Shown here piece after piece: positions 7,277-17,012 of a stretch of 64,000 bases of DNA; within the stretch, counting starts at the first letter, position 1, and each line of letters opens with the position of its first letter. The stretch spans positions 9,181-73,180 of the forward strand of contig DASTAY010000051.1 in assembly GCA_035712345.1 (NCBI GenBank). The letters run 5' to 3'. The stretch is from VRUE01 sp035712345 (lineage in GTDB: Bacteria; Actinomycetota; Thermoleophilia; Solirubrobacterales; 70-9). The notes under the pieces are model-generated. The model was not told the DNA's origin, did not search any database, and worked only from the letters and a program-made list of their open reading frames with translations. Position numbers and translations under genes: made by a program.

Positions 7277-8456
7277 CTCGCAGGGCCTCCACCCCGGGCA
7301 GCTTCTTTCCCTCCAACAGCTCCAAGGACGCTCCTCCTCCGGTCGAAACCCAATCCACCTGCTCGGCGAGGCCGAACTCGTTCAACGCGGCAACCGAGTC
7401 GCCGCCGCCGACGACGGTCGTGCCGGCCGCCGTGGCGACGGCCTCCGCTACCGCCTTCGTCGCGGCGGCGAACGGCTCCAGCTCGAAGGCGCCCATCGGC
7501 CCGTTCCAGAGGACGGTGCCCGCGGCGGCGATCTTCTCCGCGTAGGCGGCGGCGGTGCGCGGGCCGACGTCGAGGCCCATCCAGCCCTCGGGCACCTCGA
7601 CCCCGTCGCTCTCGCGTCGCTCGGTCGCGGCGTCGAACTCCCGCCCCAGCACCAGGTCGACCGGCAGGATCAGCTCGCAGTCCGAACCCTCCGCCCGCCG
7701 CAGCGCCTGCTCGGCCAGCTTCACGCCCTCCTCCTCGACCAGCGAGTCGCCGGTGGCGATCCCCTGCGCGCGAAAGAAGCTGAAGCACATCGCGCCGCCG
7801 ATCAGGATGCTGTCGGCGACCTCGAGAAAGCGGTCGATGACGCCGACCTTGTCGCTCACCTTGGCGCCGCCGAGGACGACGACCAGCGGGCGCTCGGGCA
7901 ACTCGACCACGCGCGTCAGCTCGCTCACCTCGCTCTCCAGCAACAGGCCGGCATAGCCCGGCAGGCGCTCGGCGACCCCGGCCGTGCTGGCGTGGGCCCG
8001 ATGCGCGGCGCCGAAGGCGTCGTTGACGTAGAGCTCGGCGAGTGCCGCCAGCGCCTCGACGAGCGCGGGGTCGTTCTCGGTCTCACCGGGCTCGAAGCGG
8101 ACGTTCTCGAGCAGCAGCACGTCGCCGGGGCTCAACCCTGCCGCCATCGTCTCGACGTCCTCGCCGACGACCGCCGGCGCCTGCTTGACCTCGGCGCCGA
8201 GCAGCTCGGCCAGGCGCTCCCCCACCGGCCGCATCGAGAGCTCCGGCACGACCTCGCCCTTCGGCCGCCCCAGGTGAGAGACGAGCACCAGCGCGGCGCC
8301 GCGCTCGCGCAGCGACTCGATCGTCGGCAGCGCCGCGCGGATGCGCGTGTCGTCCGCCACCCGGCCGCCGTCCAGCGGCACGTTGAAGTCGACCCGCACC
8401 AGCACCCGCCTGCCGGCGACGTCGGCGTCGCGGACGCTCGCCTTGGAGAAGCTCAC
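7269..8456 (-). CDS. pgk: Phosphoglycerate kinase
   Basis: 395 residues, normal length. Transfers phosphate from 1,3-bisphosphoglycerate to ADP. N-terminal substrate motif RVLVRVDFNVPLD, SHLGRPKG, LLLENVRFEPGE, the hinge and nucleotide motifs VVLGGAKVSDKVGVID, LWNGPMGAFE and GGGDSVAAL are all present. It sits 19 bp after gap and overlaps tpiA by 8 bp, so the three form one operon. Confidence 0.96.
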   Translation of the reverse strand: MSFSKASVRDADVAGRRVLVRVDFNVPLDGGRVADDTRIRAALPTIESLRERGAALVLVSHLGRPKGEVVPELSMRPVGERLAELLGAEVKQAPAVVGEDVETMAAGLSPGDVLLLENVRFEPGETENDPALVEALAALAELYVNDAFGAAHRAHASTAGVAERLPGYAGLLLESEVSELTRVVELPERPLVVVLGGAKVSDKVGVIDRFLEVADSILIGGAMCFSFFRAQGIATGDSLVEEEGVKLAEQALRRAEGSDCELILPVDLVLGREFDAATERRESDGVEVPEGWMGLDVGPRTAAAYAEKIAAAGTVLWNGPMGAFELEPFAAATKAVAEAVATAAGTTVVGGGDSVAALNEFGLAEQVDWVSTGGGASLELLEGKKLPGVEALRDA

Positions 8457-8475
8457 AGCGCCCCTGCCGCCCGGC

Positions 8476-9480
<1,005 letters not shown>

Positions 9481-9521
9481 TGAGCCATTCCTCCTGGAGT
9501 CGATGCTTTGCCGATTCGAGG

Positions 9522-9884
9522 TTAGTCGCTGCCGATGGTGATCTCGATTTCGTACCCGTCCGGGTCCCGCAGGAAGGCCGAGTAGGAACCGGAGCCGTAG
9601 GAGCTGCGCTCGCCCGGCTCGCCGACCGCAATCCCGCCCGCCGAGACGCCCTGTTCCCAGGCCGCCTTCACCGCGACGATCCCCAGCCCCGAGAAGCTGA
9701 GCAGGCCGAAGCCCGGTTTGGCCGGGTGATGGGCGGAGATGAAGAAGACCGGCTTGGCGATGCCCCAGCCGACGGTTTCGTCCTGCTCGAAGTGACGCCG
9801 CCAGCCGAGCGGCGCGAGCAGCGCGTCGTAGAAGGACGAGCTCCGCTCGAGGTCGGAGACCTCTAGGAGTACGTGGTGCAACAT
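9522..9884 (-). CDS. VOC superfamily protein (glyoxalase/dioxygenase fold)
   Basis: 120 residues forming one vicinal-oxygen-chelate unit. It opens MLHHVLLEVSDLERSSSFYDALLAPLGW, the typical first beta-alpha unit with a metal His. It closes SAFLRDPDGYEIEIT, where the second metal ligand lies in the GYEIE strand. Such proteins act as metal-dependent lyases, dioxygenases or resistance proteins, and this one cannot be assigned further. It lies 30 bp after the ABC-2 permease and 41 bp before gap on the same strand, so it may share the exporter transcript. Confidence 0.8.
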   Translation of the reverse strand: MLHHVLLEVSDLERSSSFYDALLAPLGWRRHFEQDETVGWGIAKPVFFISAHHPAKPGFGLLSFSGLGIVAVKAAWEQGVSAGGIAVGEPGERSSYGSGSYSAFLRDPDGYEIEITIGSD

Positions 9885-9914
9885 CGGGCCGGGGAGGCTA
9901 TACGGGCCGGCCCC

Positions 9915-10673
9915 TCAGCCGCCGCGCGGGGTCCAGCGGAAGTAGCGGATCGCGAGGAAGGCGCCGAGCACGCCCCAGATCGCGACCGCCGCGAGGTTCC
10001 CCCAGGAGACCGTCGGCCCGCCCGGGATGTAGGCGTCGAAGAAGGCCTCGAAGAAGTGGCGGATCGGGAAGGCGTCGGCGAAGTGGATGACGCCGCTGGG
10101 CAGCTGGTCGTCGGGGATGAAGACGCCGGAGAGGAAGTAGAGCGGCAGGAGCAGGGCGTTGACGATCGGGGCGGCGGCGTCCTGGGAGGGGATCGCCGCG
10201 GTCAGGGCGATGCCGAGGCAGCAGAAGGCGGCCGCGCCGACGACGAGGACGAGCAGGATCGCCGGCAGGCGGCTCCAGGGGATGCCGACGCCGTAGGCGA
10301 CGTCGCCGATCGCCGCGATCAGGACCAGCATCATCACCGCGACGACGACCGAGTTGCCGATCCGCCCGGCGATGAAGACCCAGGGCGGCATCGGCGTGCC
10401 GCGACCGCGCTTGAGGCGGCCGTCCTCCCGCGCGATGACCAGCGACATCGCCAGCGACTGCATCGTCGCCGAGATCACCGAGAGGGTGATGATCGCGGGC
10501 ACGTAGTAGGTGGTCGTCTTGATCCCGCCGCGCACGTCGACGGTCTGGTCGCCGAAGACGGTGGCGAAGATCAGCAGCAGGACGACCGGGAAGCCGACGG
10601 TGAAGAAGACCGAGGCCGGGTTGCGCCAGAAGACCTTCTGGTCGTAGCGGAACTGGTGCCAGACGAGGCTCAT
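9915..10673 (-). CDS. ABC-2 type exporter permease
   Basis: 252 residues with about six membrane helices. The N-terminus begins cytoplasmically (WHQFRYDQKVFWRNPASVFF) and leads into hydrophobic segments near residues 22-42, 50-70, 100-125, 130-155, 160-180 and 225-245. The FLSGVFIPDDQLP loop is characteristic of the ABC2 membrane family (DrrB/YadH-like). Its start overlaps the ATPase stop by 4 bp, so the two subunits are made together. The exported substrate is unknown; a drug or lipid is typical of the family. Confidence 0.85.
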   Translation of the reverse strand: MSLVWHQFRYDQKVFWRNPASVFFTVGFPVVLLLIFATVFGDQTVDVRGGIKTTTYYVPAIITLSVISATMQSLAMSLVIAREDGRLKRGRGTPMPPWVFIAGRIGNSVVVAVMMLVLIAAIGDVAYGVGIPWSRLPAILLVLVVGAAAFCCLGIALTAAIPSQDAAAPIVNALLLPLYFLSGVFIPDDQLPSGVIHFADAFPIRHFFEAFFDAYIPGGPTVSWGNLAAVAIWGVLGAFLAIRYFRWTPRGG

Positions 10674-11521
10674 CTCTGGTCGGTCAGCTCCAAGTAGACG
10701 TCCTCGAGGCTGGGCCGGGTGACCTCGAGCCCCTCCAGGTCCCTGCCCTCCGCCAGCGCCCTGCCGGTCAGCTCGTTGAGCGTCTGCACCGGCGTCGTCG
10801 TCTCCAGCTCGACCTCGGCGCCGTTCTCGCGGTAGCTGATCCGCGCCGGGCGGCTCTCGCGGTCGCCGAGGTCCTCGGGCGTGCCACGGGCGACGATCTC
10901 CCCGCCGGAGATGATCGTCACCCGGTCGGCGAGGCGCTGCGCCTCGTCCATGTAGTGGGTGGTGAGGAAGACGGTCTTGCCCAGCTCGCGCAGGCCGGCG
11001 ATCGTCTCCCAGGCCTGGCGCCGCGCCGAAGGGTCGAAGCCGGTCGTCGGCTCGTCGAGGAAGAGCAGCTCGGGGTCGCCGATCAGCGCCATCCCCACGT
11101 CGAGCCGCCGCTGCTGGCCCCCGGAGAGCGAGCGCGCGCGGGCGTCGGCTTTGTCGCCGAGGCCGACCAGCTCGATCGTCTCCTCGATCGGCCGCGGCGC
11201 CTCGTAGTAGCCGGCGTAGAGGGCGAGCGACTCGCGCACCGTCAGGTACGGGTCGAGGCGGCAGGTCTGCAGCACGATCCCGATCCGCTCGCGCCAGCGG
11301 CGGTCCGCGCGCTCCGGGTCCTCGCCCAGCACGCGCACCTCGCCGCCGCTGCGCCTGCGATAGCCCTCGAGGATCTCGACCGTGGTCGTCTTGCCGGCGC
11401 CGTTGGGGCCGAGGAAGGCGAAGACCTCGCCGCGCTGGACGTCGAGGTCGATCCCGCGCACGGCCTCGGCGTCGCCATAGCTCTTGCGCAGGCCGCGGAT
11501 GGAGATGACGGGGTCAGGCAT
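10670..11521 (-). CDS. ABC-2 exporter ATP-binding subunit (DrrA-like)
   Basis: 283 residues. Walker A GPNGAGKTTT, Q-loop region VLQTCRLDPYLT, signature LSGGQQRRLDVGMAL, Walker B LLFLDEPTTGFDP and switch His in TTHYMDEAQRL are intact. The C-terminal domain of about 80 residues is the DrrA-type extension. It forms an exporter with the overlapping permease downstream. The gene starts just after structured element copy B, with only 13 bp between the outer stem and the ATG, so the element forms its leader if transcribed from rapZ. The pair occupies the place where yvcK and whiA usually lie. Confidence 0.9.
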   Translation of the reverse strand: MPDPVISIRGLRKSYGDAEAVRGIDLDVQRGEVFAFLGPNGAGKTTTVEILEGYRRRSGGEVRVLGEDPERADRRWRERIGIVLQTCRLDPYLTVRESLALYAGYYEAPRPIEETIELVGLGDKADARARSLSGGQQRRLDVGMALIGDPELLFLDEPTTGFDPSARRQAWETIAGLRELGKTVFLTTHYMDEAQRLADRVTIISGGEIVARGTPEDLGDRESRPARISYRENGAEVELETTTPVQTLNELTGRALAEGRDLEGLEVTRPSLEDVYLELTDQR

Positions 11522-11534
11522 AGATGTCTCGCAA

Positions 11535-11654
11535 ATGACGGTTCCAGGCGTTGCCAGGCAAGGACGCAGGGAGGTCGACGAGGGGAGCGCACATTAGTGC
11601 GTGACCCGAGGAGACCGACTGAGGACGCCGCATGGCGGCGCCTGGGGCCGTCAT
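11535..11654 (-). ncRNA. Structured element alpha, copy B, between rapZ and the ABC exporter
   Basis: About 120 nt, homologous to 6407-6530 and in the same orientation. The outer stem pairs ATGACGG plus CCAGGCG (plus strand 11535-11541, 11544-11550) with CGCCTGG plus CCGTCAT (11639-11645, 11648-11654). The inner stem is GGTC (11573-11576) with GACC (11613-11616). The hairpin is CGCAC-ATTA-GTGCG (11588-11601). Sequence is most constant in the unpaired-looking segments AAGGACGCAGGG and GAGGACGCCGCATGGCG. The 5' arm on the minus strand contains the rapZ TGA stop. Substitutions relative to copy A preserve pairing, which supports an RNA, or at least an inverted-repeat element under structural constraint. 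Confidence 0.7.
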
Positions 11655-12517
11655 TCGAGATCGCGGTGCTTGACGCGGACCACCACGCCGTCGCGCCCCT
11701 CGAGCGCCCGGCGGATGCGGTCCGCCACGGTCACCGAGCGGTGCCGCCCGCCGGTGCAGCCGATCGCGATCGTCAGGTGGCTCTTGCCCTCGGCGACGTA
11801 GGCCGGGACGAGGAACTCGAGCAGGGGCAGCAGGCGGCCGTAGAACTCGCCGGCCTGCGTCCCCGACTCGACGTAGTCGCGCACCTCCTGGTCGAGCCCG
11901 GTCTGCGGGCGCAGCTCGTCGACGTAATGGGGATTGGGCAGGAAGCGGACGTCGAGGGTCAGGTCGGCGTCGCGGGGCGGGCCGTTCTTGAAGCCGAAGG
12001 TGAGCAGGGTCAGCGCCAGCTTGCCGCTGTCGTGCCCGTCGAGCATCTCCTCGGCGATGCGGCGGCGCAGCTGGCCGCCGCTGGAGCCGCTGGTGTCCAT
12101 CACCACGTCGGCGCGGGCCCGCAGCGGCGAGAGCAGCTCGCGCTCGGCGCGGATGCCGTCGACGATCCGCCCCTCGGGAGCCAGCGGATGACGGCGACGG
12201 GTCTCCTTGTAGCGGTCGAGCAGCGTCTCCTCGTCGGCCTCGAGGAAGAGCAGCTTCGGTTCGAGCCCGTCCGCCCCCAGCTCGTCCAGCACCGCGATCA
12301 GGTCCTCGAAGTACTCGCCGCCGCGCACGTCGGAGACGACCGCGGCGCGCTCCACGCCACTGCCGTCGTGACGGAAGAGCTCGCCGAGGCTGTCGATCAT
12401 CCGCGGCGGCAGGTTGTCGACGCAGAAGTAGCCGCCGTCCTCGAAGGCCGCGATCGCCTCCGACTTGCCGGCGCCGGAGTGGCCGGTGATCAGGACCAGC
12501 TCGACCTTCTTGCTCAC
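11651..12517 (-). CDS. rapZ: RapZ/YvcJ family nucleotide-binding RNA-associated protein
   Basis: 288 residues, normal length. P-loop GHSGAGKSEAIAAFED, then the family motif YFCVDNLPP, Walker B-like region LLFLEADEETLLDRYKETRRRHPL, and the C-terminal GCTGGRHRSVTVADRI. In Gram-positive bacteria the family links cell-envelope and RNA metabolism; direct function in actinobacteria is less clear. The gene is 3 bp after uvrC, as in the conserved uvrC-rapZ-yvcK-whiA order. The two following partners are missing and the structured element plus ABC exporter come next. Confidence 0.92.
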   Translation of the reverse strand: MSKKVELVLITGHSGAGKSEAIAAFEDGGYFCVDNLPPRMIDSLGELFRHDGSGVERAAVVSDVRGGEYFEDLIAVLDELGADGLEPKLLFLEADEETLLDRYKETRRRHPLAPEGRIVDGIRAERELLSPLRARADVVMDTSGSSGGQLRRRIAEEMLDGHDSGKLALTLLTFGFKNGPPRDADLTLDVRFLPNPHYVDELRPQTGLDQEVRDYVESGTQAGEFYGRLLPLLEFLVPAYVAEGKSHLTIAIGCTGGRHRSVTVADRIRRALEGRDGVVVRVKHRDLE

Positions 12518-12520
12518 TGC

Positions 12521-14362
12521 CTAGCTCCCCGTCCTGTGCAGCTGCTCGTGGATCTCGCGCGCCAGCTTGCCGGGCACGCCGGGCACCGCCTCGAGCTCCT
12601 CGCGGCTCGCGGCGAGGAAGCGCTCCGGCGTGCCGAAGTGCTTCAGGAAGGCGCGCTTGCGGGCCGGCCCGACGCCGCGCAGCTCGTCCAGCACCGAGCC
12701 GGTCATCGCCCGGTCACGACGGCCGCGATGATGGTCGATCGCGAAGCGGTGAGCCTCGTCGCGCACGCGCTGCAGCAGCTGCGAGGCCTCCGAGCCGGCG
12801 TCGAGGTCGATCGGCAGGGGCCGTCCCGGGACGAAGACCTCCTCCTCGCGCTTGGCCAGCGAGACGACGGTGACGCCGCGCTCGACGAACGGCCCGAGCG
12901 CCCCCATCGCCGCGTTCAGCTGCCCCTTGCCGCCGTCGATCATCACCAGCGAGGGCAGCGCGGCGAAGCTCTCGTCGCGCTTGCCGTCGTGCGGCGAGAG
13001 GTCCGCCTGCTCGAGATAGCGGGTCACCCGTCGTTCCAGCACCTCCTGCATGGAAGCGAAGTCGTCGGACCCGTTCGGACGCGCGCCCCGCACTTTGAAG
13101 CGCCGGTAGTCGGACTTCTTCGTCGCGCCGCCCTCGAAGACGACCATCGAGGCGACGGTGTGCTCGCCGCCGAGGTTGGAGATGTCGAAGCCCTCGATCC
13201 GGATCGGCAGCTCCTCCATGGCCAGCGCCTCGCGCAGGTCGGCGAGCGAGTCGACGCGGCGCTGACGGCGGTGCTCGCGCCGCAGCCGGTCCTGGTCGAG
13301 GGCGAGGCGGGCGTTGCGCTCGGCCAGCTCGCGCAGGCGCCGCTTGTCGCCGCGCTCGGCGACCCGCACCTCGACCGGCGAGCCGCGGCGCTCCCCCAGC
13401 GCCGCCGCGAGCAGCTCGGCGCGCTCGCGCAGGTAGGGGCCGACGACGATCGTCCGCGGCATCGCCGGCGAGGCCGAGTAGTACTGGCCGATGAACTCCT
13501 CGGCGACCTCGGCCGGCTCGCGCTCTGCCTGGTTGTCCAAGTAGAAGCTCTGACGCTCGGCGAGGATCCCGTCGCGCACCTGGAAGACCTGCGCGTTGGC
13601 GTCGGCGCCCTCGGTGGCGACGCCGATCAGGTCGGCGGTGCCGACCGAGCCGCCGGCGACGCGCTGGCGCTCGAACAGCGACTGGATCGCCTTCAGCCGG
13701 TCGCGGTGCAGGGCGGCCCGCTCGAACTCGCGCGCCGCGGCGGCCTCCTCCATCTTCGCCTGCTCGTCGGCCTCGACCCGGCGGTAGCGGCCGGAGAGGA
13801 AGTCGACGATCGCCTCGATGTTGCGCCGGTACTCCTCCCTGCTGACGTAGCCGACGCAGGGCGCCCCGCAACGCTTTATGTAGTAGTCGAGGCAGGGGCT
13901 GCCGGAGCGGCGTCCCGGCTCGGCCCCCTCGCAGGTGCGGAACTGGAACAGCTTGCCGAGCAGGTCGAGCGTCTCGCGCACCCGCTTGGCGCTGGAGAAG
14001 GGGCCGAAGTAGGCGCGGCCGGCGCGGTGCTTCTCCCGGGTGAAGTAGACGCGCGGGTAGTCCTCGTCGAGGCTGACGCAGACGTAGGGGTAGGACTTGT
14101 CGTCGCGCAGGCGGATGTTGAAGCGCGGCCGGTGGCGCTTGATGAAGCTCTGCTCGGCGAGCAGCGCCTCGGCCTCGTTGCCGGTGACGAGGAAGTCGAT
14201 CCGCTCGACGCGGGAGGTGAGGCGGGGCTCACCGCCGGAGAAGTGCGACGCGACCCGCTTGCGGATCGAGATCGCCTTGCCGACGTAGAGCAGCTCGTCG
14301 CGGGCGCCGTAGAAGAGGTAGACGCCGGGCGAGTCGGGCAGTTCGCGTATTCGGTCCTGCAC
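12521..14362 (-). CDS. uvrC: Excinuclease ABC subunit C
   Basis: 613 residues. Makes both incisions around DNA lesions in nucleotide excision repair. N-terminal GIY-YIG nuclease (SPGVYLFYGARDELLYVGKA), a cysteine cluster (CEGAEPGRR, CLDYYIKRCGAPCVGY), the UVR domain (AKMEEAAAAREFERAALHRDRL), the RNase H-like 3'-5' domain with FDISNLGGEHTVASMVVFEGG and MIDGGKGQLN, and C-terminal helix-hairpin-helix DELRGVGPARKRAFLKHFGT. The start is 26 bp from the divergent enoyl-CoA hydratase start, so their promoters must overlap. Confidence 0.95.
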   Translation of the reverse strand: MQDRIRELPDSPGVYLFYGARDELLYVGKAISIRKRVASHFSGGEPRLTSRVERIDFLVTGNEAEALLAEQSFIKRHRPRFNIRLRDDKSYPYVCVSLDEDYPRVYFTREKHRAGRAYFGPFSSAKRVRETLDLLGKLFQFRTCEGAEPGRRSGSPCLDYYIKRCGAPCVGYVSREEYRRNIEAIVDFLSGRYRRVEADEQAKMEEAAAAREFERAALHRDRLKAIQSLFERQRVAGGSVGTADLIGVATEGADANAQVFQVRDGILAERQSFYLDNQAEREPAEVAEEFIGQYYSASPAMPRTIVVGPYLRERAELLAAALGERRGSPVEVRVAERGDKRRLRELAERNARLALDQDRLRREHRRQRRVDSLADLREALAMEELPIRIEGFDISNLGGEHTVASMVVFEGGATKKSDYRRFKVRGARPNGSDDFASMQEVLERRVTRYLEQADLSPHDGKRDESFAALPSLVMIDGGKGQLNAAMGALGPFVERGVTVVSLAKREEEVFVPGRPLPIDLDAGSEASQLLQRVRDEAHRFAIDHHRGRRDRAMTGSVLDELRGVGPARKRAFLKHFGTPERFLAASREELEAVPGVPGKLAREIHEQLHRTGS

Positions 14363-14388
14363 TCGATAAAGGGTAGGCTGCGGCCCGC

Positions 14389-15198
14389 ATGAATCCCCCC
14401 GAGCTGAGCACGCTGCGGATCGAGGTCGACGGCGAGATCGGCACCCTGACCCTCGATCGCCCGGAGTCGTTCAACGCGATGAGCCCCGAGATGATCCTCG
14501 ACCTGGGGACCGCGTTCGCCTGGTTCGCCGATCAGGCGCCGCTGCGAGGGATGGTCCTCACCGGCGCCGGCAAGGCGTTCTGCTCGGGCGGCGACATCAA
14601 CGGCTTCAAAGCGGGGGTCGAAGACGACTCGATCGACCTGCCCGCGCAGGTGCGCCGCGGCGCCGAGGCGCTGCACAGCGCGATCGTCGACCTGCGCCGG
14701 ATCCCCTACCCGGTGATCGCGGCGATCAACGGCCCGGCGGCCGGCGCCGGCTTCTCGCTGGCGCTCGCCTGCGACATCAGGATCGCCTCAGAGAACATCT
14801 TCCTCGCCTGTGCCTACGGGCGGATCGGCGCCTCGCCGGACGGCGGCATGACCTACTTCCTGCCCCGCGTGGTCGGGCCGAGCCGGGCGCTGGAGATCCT
14901 GCTCGAGGACCCCAACATGACCGCCGCGGAGGCGCTCGAGGAGGGGCTCGTCTCCGCCGTGGTGGCGCCCGAGGAGCTGGCCGGCGCCGCCCGCGCCAAG
15001 GCGGAGAAGCTGGCGAAGCGGGCGCCCCACTACGTGAAGATGGCCAAACGCCTTTGCGGGGTCAGCATCGAGAACGGCATCACCGAGCACCTGCAGCTGG
15101 AGCGGCACGGGATCGCCGACAGCATGGGGACCGAGGACCTGCGCGAAGGCGCAATCGCCTTCTTCAGCGGGGAGAAGCCCGAGTTCAAGGGCCGCTGA
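14389..15198 (+). CDS. Enoyl-CoA hydratase/isomerase (crotonase) family protein
   Basis: 269 residues with a complete crotonase fold: LTLDRPESFNAMSPEM, oxyanion-hole segment GAGKAFCSGGDINGF, NGPAAGAGFSLALACDIRIAS and GASPDGGMTYFLPRVVG. The second catalytic Glu of classical hydratases (GxxPExG) reads GASPDGG, so an Asp replaces Glu. This is common in isomerase-like members and makes the exact reaction uncertain. It likely acts in fatty-acid or CoA-thioester breakdown. It stands alone and is divergent from uvrC; a GC-rich hairpin follows. Confidence 0.85.
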   Translation: MNPPELSTLRIEVDGEIGTLTLDRPESFNAMSPEMILDLGTAFAWFADQAPLRGMVLTGAGKAFCSGGDINGFKAGVEDDSIDLPAQVRRGAEALHSAIVDLRRIPYPVIAAINGPAAGAGFSLALACDIRIASENIFLACAYGRIGASPDGGMTYFLPRVVGPSRALEILLEDPNMTAAEALEEGLVSAVVAPEELAGAARAKAEKLAKRAPHYVKMAKRLCGVSIENGITEHLQLERHGIADSMGTEDLREGAIAFFSGEKPEFKGR

Positions 15199-15201
15199 AC
15201 C

Positions 15202-15230
15202 GGGCGGGCGGGGCTCGCCGTATCCCGCCC
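15202..15230 (+). terminator. Possible GC-rich terminator hairpin
   Basis: GGGCGGG (15202-15208) can pair with CCCGCCC (15224-15230) 4 bp after the hydratase stop. There is no T-run, so intrinsic termination is plausible only in the U-less form seen in GC-rich actinobacteria. Confidence 0.35.
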
Positions 15231-15282
15231 CGTAACCTTCTAGAGTCCCTCTGAGCATTCCCCGAGGAAAGGACCCGGTCCG

Positions 15283-15741
15283 ATGAAGAAGCTCGTCGCC
15301 CTGTTCGTGCTCGTACTCGCATCCGTCGCGCTCGTCGCCTGTGGAAGCAGCAACTCCAACTCCGGCACCACGAACGAAAGCGGCGGAGAAGCCTCAGGGG
15401 GTGGCGGCGCCGCTGCGGAAAGCACCAAGAAGAGCGGCGGGGAAGCGGGCGGCGGCTCGACCCTGAGCTTCGAAGCCGACCCGGGCGGGGAACTGGCCTA
15501 CACGACGACCGAAGCCACCGCCAAGGCCGGCAAGGTGACGGTCGACTTCAAGAACCCGCAGAGCCTCACCCACGACGTCGCGATCGAAAACTCGAGCGGC
15601 CAGACGGTCGGCCAGACCGAACTGATCGGCAACGGCGAAACCTCGACGACCGTCAACCTCAAACCGGGCACCTATCACTACTTCTGCACCGTCCCCGGAC
15701 ATAGGGAAGCGGGTATGGAAGGCACCCTCGTCGTCAAATAG
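15283..15741 (+). CDS. Cupredoxin-domain lipoprotein (type 1 copper)
   Basis: 152 residues. Lipoprotein signal with lipobox V-A-C (Cys20), then a Ser/Gly-rich spacer of about 40 residues, then a plastocyanin-like beta-sandwich. Copper ligands are visible: His in LTHDVAIE, then Cys, His and Met in YFCTVPGHREAGMEG, the classical H-C-H-M set. It should be an outer-face electron carrier or copper-binding protein. The start follows an AGGAAAGGA ribosome-binding site. The next ORF starts 2 bp after its stop, so the two are probably cotranscribed. Confidence 0.9.
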   Translation: MKKLVALFVLVLASVALVACGSSNSNSGTTNESGGEASGGGGAAAESTKKSGGEAGGGSTLSFEADPGGELAYTTTEATAKAGKVTVDFKNPQSLTHDVAIENSSGQTVGQTELIGNGETSTTVNLKPGTYHYFCTVPGHREAGMEGTLVVK

Positions 15742-15743
15742 GG

Positions 15744-17012
15744 GTGCGGTCGGTCCTCGCCAGGCGCTTCTTCTGGATCGGAATTGGGGTTTGGGCAGCG
15801 ACGCGCGCGCTCGTCGTTGCTGACGTCTCGCATCTGCAGGACGTCGGCAACTACGAGGCGTGGTCGCATTACCTGACGGCCCACGGCACGATGCCGAGCG
15901 GGCGGTCGTGGCAGTACCCGCCGGGCGCGGCCTTCCTGATGCTCGTGCCGCGGCTCGGGCCGGGAAGCTACGGCGACTCGTTCATCGGCCTGATGCTGCT
16001 CTTCGACCTCGCCGGGCTCGGGCTCCTGGCGCTGCTCGGCCGCCGCTGCGGCAGCTACAAGGGCGTCTGGGTCTGGCTGCTCGGCATGCCGCTGCTCGGC
16101 ACCTTCGCCGTGCTGCGCTTCGACCTCGTGCCGGCGACGATCGCGATCGCGGCGCTGGTCGTCATCCACCGTCGCCCGCAGTGGTTCGGCGCCCTCGCCG
16201 GCCTCGGGGCGGCGATCAAGGTCTGGCCGGTGGTGCTGCTCTTCGGCGAGTGGCGCCGGCGGCGCCTGCTCCGCGCAGGCCTTGCGGCGCTGGCGGCGCT
16301 CGCCCTCGTCTTCCTCGTATCGGCCACCGCCTTCGGCGACTCGACCTCCTTCCTCGCCGGGCAGACCGGCCGCGGCCTGCAGGAAGAAGCCGTGGCGACC
16401 CTGCCCTGGCAGGCCAAGGCCGTCGTGACCGGCGACCTGCCCCGGCGGGCGATCCGCTACGGCGCCTGGCAGCTCTCCGGCGATGGCCCCGACGCCGTCG
16501 CGAAGGCGCTCGAGTGGCTGAGCCTTGCCGTGCTCGTGGCCGCGGCGGCCTGGTGGTGGCTCCGCGCCAGGGCGATCCGCGCCGGGCGAAACCATCTGGG
16601 CGACGCGAGCGTCAGCCGTGACTTCGTCTTCGCGATCGTCCTGCTCCTGGTCGTCACGAGCCGCGTCCTCAGCCCCCAGTACATGGTCTGGCTGCTCGGC
16701 CTCTCGGCCGTCGTCCTCACCGCGGGCACGACCCGCCTGGCGCGCCCCGCCTGGCTGGTCCTCGGCGCGATGGTGCTGACCACCACCCTGTTCAAGTCCC
16801 CGGCGGCGATCCTCGTCCGTGACCTGCTCCTGCTCGCCGCCGCGGTCGACGCCTCTATTGCGATGGGGGCGCTCCTGCGAGCTCGAGACTTCCCTCCGCC
16901 AGGCGGCGTTCGAGCAGCCCCGCCGCCTCCTCCGGGTTCCGCCCTTCCAGGTCCAGCGCGTGGCGCTCTCGACTGCCCAGGTCCGCAAAGCCCCGCCAGA
17001 GCCGGCCGATGA
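15744..17012 (+). CDS. Polytopic membrane protein, probable GT-C (GT87/DUF2029-like) glycosyltransferase
   Basis: 422 residues starting at GTG 15744, 2 bp after the cupredoxin stop. About ten hydrophobic helices. The first outside loop has an acidic residue in DVGNYEAWSHYL, and WQYPPGAAFLMLVPRL follows; this arrangement (helix, acidic loop, tyrosine-proline motif) is typical of polyprenol-phosphate-sugar GT-C enzymes of the DUF2029/GT87 group. A later SPQYMVWLL helix matches the same family. The last 40 or so residues are a Pro/Gly/Ala-rich tail lying antisense over the 3' end of the next gene by 158 bp. That overlap is long and the tail may be unselected sequence. Substrate unknown. Confidence 0.7.
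   Translation: MRSVLARRFFWIGIGVWAATRALVVADVSHLQDVGNYEAWSHYLTAHGTMPSGRSWQYPPGAAFLMLVPRLGPGSYGDSFIGLMLLFDLAGLGLLALLGRRCGSYKGVWVWLLGMPLLGTFAVLRFDLVPATIAIAALVVIHRRPQWFGALAGLGAAIKVWPVVLLFGEWRRRRLLRAGLAALAALALVFLVSATAFGDSTSFLAGQTGRGLQEEAVATLPWQAKAVVTGDLPRRAIRYGAWQLSGDGPDAVAKALEWLSLAVLVAAAAWWWLRARAIRAGRNHLGDASVSRDFVFAIVLLLVVTSRVLSPQYMVWLLGLSAVVLTAGTTRLARPAWLVLGAMVLTTTLFKSPAAILVRDLLLLAAAVDASIAMGALLRARDFPPPGGVRAAPPPPPGSALPGPARGALDCPGPQSPARAGR

Noticed and set aside
10955..14392. Very long plus-strand open frame opposite uvrC and rapZ
   Set aside because: High GC produces long antisense frames; its residues show no domain and both real genes are on the other strand.
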